A DNA stretch of 19,028 bases from Bacillota bacterium (GTDB taxonomy: Bacteria > Bacillota > Clostridia > Acetivibrionales > DSM-1351), in the NCBI GenBank assembly GCA_023397905.1, contig JAEWSZ010000123.1, positions 1-19,028 of the forward strand. Reading direction: 5' to 3'. The number at the start of each line of letters is the position of its first letter. Positions within the stretch are counted from its first letter, which is position 1. Below, piece after piece: positions 14,207 through 19,028 of the stretch. The notes beneath the pieces were generated by a model. That model ran no database searches. It was not told the DNA's origin and was given only the letters and a program-made list of their open reading frames with translations. A program made the translations under genes and the position numbers.

Positions 14207-15376
14207 ATGCTTGGTTATATGTCAATTCGAGAAGCGGCGGCGCGTTGGGCTATCTCTGAACGTCGGGTACAGAAACTATGCGAGGACGGAAAACTTGCGA
14301 ATACCGTACGTTTTGGCCGCAAATGGGGCATTCCGGCAGGTACCGGCAAGCCAGACGATGGAAGGATAAAAAAAGATGTTTGTGCTGTGGCACATCATTA
14401 TACCGAAAGGCGAATATACAGTGATTTATCTGCGCTGGGCGGTAAAATTCTCTCTCAGAGCGAAGCTTGTACCATGTATCAAACAAAAAATGACACAGGG
14501 AACGGGATTGCTACGATGTATCATGTCTTTCCTGGCATTAAGCTGTTATACAATGAACTGCGCATGACTGAATTTACAGGGCATTCTGTCAAGCCATTCG
14601 CCGGAGCAGAGAATGTAATGGAAATTGGTTACTGCCGGGAGGGACGTTTTGAAGTTGAATCTCATAACGGCAGATGCGCATATATTGCTGACGGTGATTT
14701 GGTGGTCAGCATTATGTCCCACACGCTTAAATCATCGTTTTTTCCACTTGCATATTATCGTGGCATTACGATCTTTATAGATATACCCCTTGCATCCCAT
14801 ATAATAGAAACACTATCCGCAACGCTTGGAATAAAAAATATAGACCTTAATGCCATAAAACAAAAACTGTGTGCGTCGCAGCCTTCTTTTATCATGCGGA
14901 GTACAGATGCCATCCAACATGTCTTTTCTGAACTTTATGATGCGCCGGACATGGTAAAGGAAAGCTATATCAAGCTAAAAGTGATGGAACTCTTGCTATT
15001 TATCAGCAGAGTGGAACCGGAGGCGAGTGTAGACCGGCAACGATATTTTTACAAGACACGGGTTGACACAGTCAGGGCTATGCGCGATTTCATGGTAGAA
15101 CATATGGACAGAAAATTTACATTGGATGAATTATCCGAACGCTTCAATATCCCGCTTACACCGATGAAAAGCTGCTTTAAGTCCGTATTTGGTGCACCGA
15201 TCTACAACCATATGCGTGAATACCGCTTGCAAGCCGCCGCTATGCTCCGGGAAACAAACGAGTCTGTGGCAGATATTGCCGCAAAGGTAGGTTATGACAA
15301 CCATACTAATTTTACGGCGGCCTTTAAGCTGCGAATGGGGCTTACACCTTCGGAGTACAGACAAGTTTCAGTCTAA
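14207..15376 (+). CDS. AraC-family regulator with an extra N-terminal HTH domain
   Basis: A 389-aa regulator. The last about 109 residues form an AraC-type double helix-turn-helix (TLDELSERFNIPLTPMKSCF and SVADIAAKVGYDNHTNFTAAF), preceded by a sensor region (about 90-275). Residues 1-56 form an additional excisionase/MerR-like HTH (MSIREAAARWAISERRVQKL, then the wing RFGRKWGIPA), a domain usually found as a separate small protein. The frame is continuous, and GGGAGG (14194-14199) is 7 bases before ATG 14207, so the fusion appears real. It precedes the SDR gene in the same direction and may activate it. The inducer is unknown. Confidence 0.85.
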   Translation: MLGYMSIREAAARWAISERRVQKLCEDGKLANTVRFGRKWGIPAGTGKPDDGRIKKDVCAVAHHYTERRIYSDLSALGGKILSQSEACTMYQTKNDTGNGIATMYHVFPGIKLLYNELRMTEFTGHSVKPFAGAENVMEIGYCREGRFEVESHNGRCAYIADGDLVVSIMSHTLKSSFFPLAYYRGITIFIDIPLASHIIETLSATLGIKNIDLNAIKQKLCASQPSFIMRSTDAIQHVFSELYDAPDMVKESYIKLKVMELLLFISRVEPEASVDRQRYFYKTRVDTVRAMRDFMVEHMDRKFTLDELSERFNIPLTPMKSCFKSVFGAPIYNHMREYRLQAAAMLRETNESVADIAAKVGYDNHTNFTAAFKLRMGLTPSEYRQVSV

Positions 15377-15455
15377 AATCAGTAGTTTGGCCTGAATAAA
15401 CTAACGCTTCTTGGCTATTAGTGATATGGTTAATTAGGAAGATAGGAGGTAATTT

Positions 15456-16452
15456 ATGATAACGAAACAAATGCCTATCGGCTCCGGCTTTGGAGCCGCA
15501 CCAACTACGAATGATGTGATTTCAGAAATTGATCTTCACGGAAAAAACGCTCTTATCACCGGAGGCTATTCCGGATTGGGAAGGGAAACCGTACGAACGC
15601 TGCGTTCCGCGGGCGCCGAGGTAATAGTTCCTGCGCGGGATTATGAACGGGCTGTGTGCTTGTTGGAAGGCATCGAAGGTGTCGAGATTGAGAAGATGGA
15701 TTTGCTTGACCCGGCCTCCATTGATGCTTTCGCCGGGAAGTTTATTGCTTCAGAACGTCCTCTGCATATCTTATTGAACAGTGCGGGTATCATGGCACTT
15801 CCAAAGCTGACACTGGATAAGAGGGGCTTCGAGTACCAATTTGCAACGAACCATCTGGGGCATTTCCAGCTTGTAGCACAACTTATGGCCCGCTCTTCGT
15901 CGCGCAAACGGTGCACGGGTCATATCTGTGTCATCTATGGGGCACCGATACTCACCAAGCGTATTTGAAGACCTAAACTTCGAACGGAGGGATTATGAGC
16001 CCTGGGCGGCGTACGCACAGTCAAAAATAGCAAATATCCTCTTTGCACTCGAATTGGACAAGCGCGGTAAAAATGAAGATGTGCGTGCTTTCTCCCTACA
16101 TCCGGGCAATATCGTAAATACCGGACTCGTAAAGCATATCTCACAGGAAGAATTGATAGCCAGAGGCAGTCTTGACACAGATGGGAATCCGATTCTTGAC
16201 CCGGCAAGGCAGCTCAAAACCATCCCACAGGGGGCAGCGACCGCTGTATGGTGTGCAACAAGCCCGAAACTGGAAGGAATGGGCGGTGTTTATTGCGAAA
16301 ACTGTGATATAGCTCCCATTATTAAAGACGACAATAAGGAACCAACCCAATTAAGAGGCGTAATGCCTTATGCAATTGACCCTGAACAAGCCAATCGCCT
16401 CTGGAATATGAGCGAGAAGCTTATTGGATTGGAGGCATGGTTAACAGAGTAG
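15456..16452 (+). pseudogene. SDR family oxidoreductase broken by one inserted base
   Basis: A short-chain dehydrogenase gene split into two frames. Frame 1 from ATG 15456 (AGGAGG 15444-15449) carries ALITGGYSGLGRE, the NSAGIM motif and NHLGHFQLVAQL. Homology then continues in the +1 frame. Reading CTT (15882-15884), skipping A15885, then TGG CCC GCT restores the family sequence through ISVSSMGHRYSP, the catalytic WAAYAQSK (YxxxK) and the C-terminus at 16452. Removing the single A would give an intact protein of about 331 aa, the usual size. Without it, translation ends at 15968 before the catalytic tyrosine. Either a real mutation or a sequencing error is possible. Confidence 0.85.
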
Positions 16453-16572
16453 ATAGAAAGAGGCTATAAATCAATCGTTACTATATGGAAGATCATTTCG
16501 AAAATATTCCACCAACATTAAAAGTATCAACTATGATACAGTAAAAAATAAAAATTCAGGAGGTATCAATCT

Positions 16573-16935
16573 ATGAAGTTCTGCTGGAGCACCCTTATGG
16601 TGAAGGATTTGGATGAATCTATACGGTTTTATCAGGAAGTTGTCGGCCTTACTATAAATAAAAGATTTGTGGCCGGTCCCCTCACAGAGATTGCCTTTTT
16701 AGGAGATGGCGAAACCAAAATCGAACTGATCTGCAATGCGGAAAATAAGCAGATACATGTGGGGCAAGACATTTCCTGGGGTTTTGAAGTGGATTCTCTG
16801 GACGCAGCAATTGCCTTTGTAAAAGAAAAAGGCTATGAAATTCTTAGTGGACCAATCCAGCCAAACCCTCATACCAAATTCTTTTATATGCTCGACCCGA
16901 ATGAGATGAAAATTCAGTTTGTAGAAAACTGCTGA
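16573..16935 (+). CDS. VOC family protein (glyoxalase/bleomycin-resistance fold)
   Basis: A 120-aa single-domain VOC protein. The first repeat begins FCWSTLMVKDLDESIRFYQEVVGL, and the second ends FFYMLDPNEMKIQFVE with a glutamate in the usual metal-ligand position. A further glutamate lies in TKIELIC. The normal first-strand histidine ligand is not obvious, so metal binding may differ. AGGAGG (16558-16563) is 9 bases before the start. It sits 120 bases behind the broken SDR gene; a small inverted repeat (GTATCA/TGATAC, 16524-16539) lies in that gap. Substrate unknown. Confidence 0.82.
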   Translation: MKFCWSTLMVKDLDESIRFYQEVVGLTINKRFVAGPLTEIAFLGDGETKIELICNAENKQIHVGQDISWGFEVDSLDAAIAFVKEKGYEILSGPIQPNPHTKFFYMLDPNEMKIQFVENC

Positions 16936-17317
16936 TATGTAAATCTCAATTGTGTATAAAATCATTTCCTACCTATTTTGCAGTATAGCGTGATTAGGCC
17001 GTTACTTTTATTGTTAAAAAGATAGGAGGCACAAACACTGAAAAAAAGAACAGACAAATCAGATTTAACAAAAACGATAAAGTAACCGGCTTGGATGCGT
17101 TAAGTGCAGAAAGCTTATGGTTGATGGGACAATATTTTATACAGAGTTTAAACGGTTGCCTTTTTTCAGCTATTGTACATATTATCCATATTGTCCGCTT
17201 TATCGTGAGTTTGAAGGTGAAAACAGCGTGAGAAATACGAAACAGGTCCGCCTGGGGATGATATTTCATGAAAACGCGAAGAAAGGACAAGGTGTTTTAT
17301 AGGTTTTCATCTGCCCG
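16936..17317 (+). other. Probable gene remnant region
   Basis: No convincing gene is present. A good ribosome binding site (AGGAGG near 17024) is followed only by a 15-codon frame starting with CTG. A neighbouring frame stays open for about 60 codons (around 17040-17229) without a start. A 61-codon frame at 17117-17302 has an ATG but no ribosome binding site. This looks like a decayed gene end. Confidence 0.35.
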
Positions 17318-17397
17318 TGACGGCATATAAAAAAAGCCGTCATTTAGCAGACGATATGTTGTGTCTATATAAATTCATATAATCAATCGACGGCTTT
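17318..17397 (+). promoter_or_regulatory. Competing stems of attenuator copy B
   Basis: GCCGTC (17336-17341) can pair upstream, in TGACGGC/GCCGTCA (17318-17324 with 17336-17342), or downstream, in AAAGCCGTC/GACGGCTTT (17333-17341 with 17389-17397). The two stems exclude each other. The downstream one ends 5 bases before the leader-peptide ribosome binding site (17403-17408), so the choice could expose or crowd that site. Confidence 0.55.
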
Positions 17398-17413
17398 GGG
17401 ATAGGAGGTTTTC

Positions 17414-17479
17414 ATGTACCCTAAGCCGTTATTTTTGGTCTGTGAGGGGCTGCCATCTTATCAAAGCGGCCTAATATAG
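17414..17479 (+). CDS. 21-aa leader peptide, copy B
   Basis: A 21-codon frame with AGGAGG (17403-17408) 5 bases before ATG 17414 and a TAG at 17477-17479. It shares length and the KPLFL core with the peptide at 10839. The tandem terminators follow 45 and 76 bases later, and the first intact gene after them is the sigma-like protein at 17760. The position and layout are those of a leader peptide whose translation rate decides termination, as known for tet(M) in Tn916 and for other antibiotic-resistance genes. The inducing signal here is not visible. Confidence 0.65.
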   Translation: MYPKPLFLVCEGLPSYQSGLI

Positions 17480-17524
17480 CAAAAGTTTTAATCCTTTTAT
17501 AACTTCAAAAAATCAGATGAATCT

Positions 17525-17592
17525 ATGGGCGACTATTGCGCCCATTTTTTATTCGACACCTTTCGGGTATTTTCCCGCAAAGGTGTTTTTTT
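17525..17592 (+). terminator. Tandem terminators of attenuator copy B
   Basis: The first stem is ATGGGCG/CGCCCAT (17525-17531 with 17539-17545) with a T-run to 17550. The second is ACACCTT..GGG/CCC..AAAGGTGT (17556-17586) with a T-run to 17592. The second is conserved in copy A; the first is degenerate there. Confidence 0.85.
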
Positions 17593-17654
17593 ATATCCTT
17601 TTCTAGCTTTAAATGCCATTTTTTAAGTAACAGAATCAGACAAGCCACTATATG

Positions 17655-17679
17655 ACTTCGGGACAACATGGCCCGAAGT
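17655..17679 (+). repeat. CAAC-loop hairpin, copy 3
   Basis: ACTTCGGG (17655-17662) pairs perfectly with CCCGAAGT (17672-17679) around ACAACATGG. It lies between attenuator copy B and the sigma-like gene. Confidence 0.65.
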
Positions 17680-17759
17680 ATGGATTTGCCTCCACTGTCG
17701 ATCTCCGCCACCTCAATTTCGATTTGCTACGCCAAAAAATCGAAATGGAGGAATGCCAC

Positions 17760-18182
17760 ATGGCACAGATTAATCTGAGGGATTACTACCCGTTTTATGA
17801 AGTAGATATTCTTGTTGATATACCCGATGAAGTTGCGGCTGTCCTGATGGAAGCCGAGCGTCAAGAAGAAGCATACAGGCGGCGTATGCACCGCCACAAA
17901 GCGCAGTATTCTCTTGACAGAGGGGATGGGATTGAACGTGACATTTGTTTTGTATCATTATCCCCCTGCGAGATATACGAACACAAAATGACAGCACAAC
18001 AGCTACATGCTGCTATTGCCGCTTTGCCGGACAAGCAGGGTAAACGGATTTACGCCCATTACATACTCGGCATGAGTAAAGCCGAGATTGCACGGGCCGT
18101 GAATGTTTCAGAAAAAAATATCCGTAAATCCATTAGCCAGGCACTAAAAAATATGGAAGTTTTTCTGAGAGAAAATTTCTAA
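17760..18182 (+). CDS. Sigma-70-region-4-like protein of Tn916/Tn1549-type elements
   Basis: A 140-aa protein resembling the small sigma-70-like regulators of Tn916-related conjugative elements. The N-terminus (MAQINLRDYYPFYEVD) and the SLDRGDGIERD and SLSPCEIYEHKMTAQQL segments are typical. Residues about 85-137 form a sigma region 4-like HTH (LPDKQGKRIYAHYILGMSKAEIARAVNVSEKNIRKSI). The start at 17760 is chosen over an upstream open frame because GGAGG (17747-17751) lies 8 bases before it and the family start fits. It lies behind attenuator copy B and ahead of a structured non-coding region, and probably drives or modulates expression of the element's genes. Confidence 0.8.
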   Translation: MAQINLRDYYPFYEVDILVDIPDEVAAVLMEAERQEEAYRRRMHRHKAQYSLDRGDGIERDICFVSLSPCEIYEHKMTAQQLHAAIAALPDKQGKRIYAHYILGMSKAEIARAVNVSEKNIRKSISQALKNMEVFLRENF

Positions 18183-18512
18183 TTGGGGGTCGGTTATCCC
18201 CTAAAAATGTCACGGTTATTGAAAGGAAGTTTTTCCTTTAAAAGCTCTTTGACAAATTAATTACCGATAACCCGAATACGAAGGGTGCGTATGCTAAGTG
18301 ACAGGCCCGCCATGACCTCCATTGTCAGAAAACGGAGAGAGCGACAAGGCCCATGCCGCAGGCGGGTCGAGGCTGACCCCGCCGGATAAAGCACACAAGC
18401 CTTGACACTTGCGTTCAGTCACAGTCCGAGCGTTGAAGCGGCCCAACAGGCCGTGATCCGTCGCAGGCAATGAGGACGCCTCCCCATCAGAATGGGGAGA
18501 GGTGAAATTCCT
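18183..18512 (+). ncRNA. GC-rich structured non-coding region
   Basis: About 330 bases without a gene, rich in inverted repeats: AAAGGAA/TTCCTTT (18222-18239), ATACG/CGTAT (18276-18292), TGACA/TGTCA, GGCGGGTC/GACCCCGCC with one bulge, GGCC/GGCC, and CTCCCCAT/ATGGGGAG (18480-18499). It lies between the sigma-like gene and a small ICE-type gene. The density of stems suggests a structured RNA or leader. No known family is recognised, so the RNA call is tentative. Confidence 0.35.
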
Positions 18513-18854
18513 ATGGGTCGGATAAGCTACAGTCCGTCCGGGTTATCTGTTTTGTATTACAATATCAGGAGGCTGCGCCGGTATTCTCTGTCTTATGACA
18601 GCTCGACACTTTACGGCGCGGCGCTCCACCTATTTTACAATAGGAGAATCGAAATGGAAAAAGACATGGTTTTAGATATGATGTTGACTGAACGGTGGAG
18701 CAACAATGCTTGTCGTGGTTACGTCATTTGGGCTATGGAAAACTGCGGTTTCACGCCTGATGATATTCAGCAAGTGGTTTCAGAGCTTCACTACATTTTC
18801 GATATGAAGTCCATAGATGAAGCCGACAAGCACTACTTCAACAGTCCCTATTGA
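18513..18854 (+). CDS. Small conserved hypothetical protein of mobile-element type
   Basis: A 113-aa protein if started at 18513 (GGAGAGG at 18496-18502, 10 bases upstream). An in-frame ATG at 18654 has a better spaced AGGAG (18642-18646, 7 bases) and would give a 66-aa protein beginning right before the most recognisable part (LDMMLTERWSNNACRGYVIWAMENCGF). I know similar short proteins from Bacillota conjugative elements but no function. The ribosome binding site of the longer form lies in the CTCCCCAT/ATGGGGAG hairpin, which could hide it. The stop is followed without a gap by CAAC hairpin copy 4. Confidence 0.55.
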   Translation: MGRISYSPSGLSVLYYNIRRLRRYSLSYDSSTLYGAALHLFYNRRIEMEKDMVLDMMLTERWSNNACRGYVIWAMENCGFTPDDIQQVVSELHYIFDMKSIDEADKHYFNSPY

Positions 18855-18877
18855 CTTCGGGCCAACCTGACCCGAAG
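18855..18877 (+). repeat. CAAC-loop hairpin, copy 4
   Basis: CTTCGGG (18855-18861) and CCCGAAG (18871-18877) flank CCAACCTGA. The left arm begins at the first base after the TGA stop of the preceding gene. Confidence 0.65.
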
Positions 18878-18891
18878 AGTGAGGAAAGATT

Positions 18892-18929
18892 AACAGCCAT
18901 CACTTTTGCTTATAAAGTGGTGGCTGTTT
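18892..18929 (+). terminator. Terminator-like long stem near the window end
   Basis: A 15-bp stem (18892-18906 with 18914-18928, AACAGCCAtCACTTT/AAAGTGgTGGCTGTT, one G-U pair) has a 7-base loop. The following TGTATTTC is T-rich but not a clean T-run. Confidence 0.6.
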
Positions 18930-18988
18930 GTATTTCTTCACAGGACAAACCAGAAACGCATATATTGAATCATGCGAGTAAAGGGGGC

Positions 18989-19027
18989 ATGATAAATGAT
19001 TACTTCCGCGATATGATAGTTTTATGA
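18989..19027 (+). CDS. Possible 12-aa leader peptide at the window edge
   Basis: AAGGGGG (18981-18987) precedes ATG 18989 by only one or a few bases, depending on which Gs pair. The 12-codon frame ends at TGA 19025-19027, overlapping an ATG at 19024 that could start a gene beyond the window. The short spacing and the cut-off sequence make this weak. Confidence 0.2.
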   Translation: MINDYFRDMIVL

Positions 19028-19028
19028 G

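Noticed and set aside
16994..17290. 98-codon minus-strand frame
   Set aside because: No ribosome binding site or family resemblance; the region looks like decayed plus-strand sequence.

Overview
The window comes from a low-to-moderate-GC, anaerobic, spore-forming member of the Clostridia (Bacillota). The evidence is a Spo0A-family regulator, a two-subunit [4Fe-4S] fumarase, a DUF1858 redox-type protein, strong AGGAGG ribosome binding sites and classic Bacillota rho-independent terminators.

Positions 1 to about 8060 look like conserved chromosome. A shikimate-pathway operon (end of aroA, aroC, aroK) runs into a Spo0A-like response regulator and ends at a terminator shared with a convergent HU gene. 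A small universal stress protein reads leftward. A class I fumarase (alpha and beta genes), a DUF1858 protein and purA read rightward, each with its own promoter or leader structure. The block ends with an intact tRNA-Lys(UUU) and its terminator.

From about 8060 to the end, the window looks like an accessory mosaic placed directly behind the tRNA-Lys gene. It contains control sequences resembling those of Tn916/Tn1549-type integrative conjugative elements: hairpin-rich non-coding DNA, a 140-aa sigma-like protein and a small ICE-type protein. These are interspersed with three metabolic or regulatory cargo modules. Module 1 is an MmyB-type XRE regulator divergent from a YCII protein and an extended SDR. 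Module 2 is a small Cys-rich DUF6485-like protein, then a FadR-type GntR regulator and a CynX/NimT-type MFS transporter. Module 3 is a two-HTH AraC regulator, an SDR oxidoreductase broken by one inserted base, and a VOC/glyoxalase-fold protein.

The most interesting signal lies outside the ordinary genes. Two diverged copies of a leader (about 10711-11084 and 17318-17679) share one layout: a segment that can pair with either of two partners, a ribosome binding site, a 21-codon leader peptide with a conserved KPLFL core and synonymous codon changes, one or two rho-independent terminators, and a CAAC-loop hairpin. Four copies of that hairpin, all in the same orientation, occur in the accessory half. 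This reads as a ribosome-mediated attenuation cassette, with a lost downstream gene in copy A and a sigma-like gene downstream of copy B. In the chromosomal half, the chorismate synthase homologue lacks both histidines regarded as catalytic in that family, and the Spo0A-like protein has a shortened C-terminal domain.
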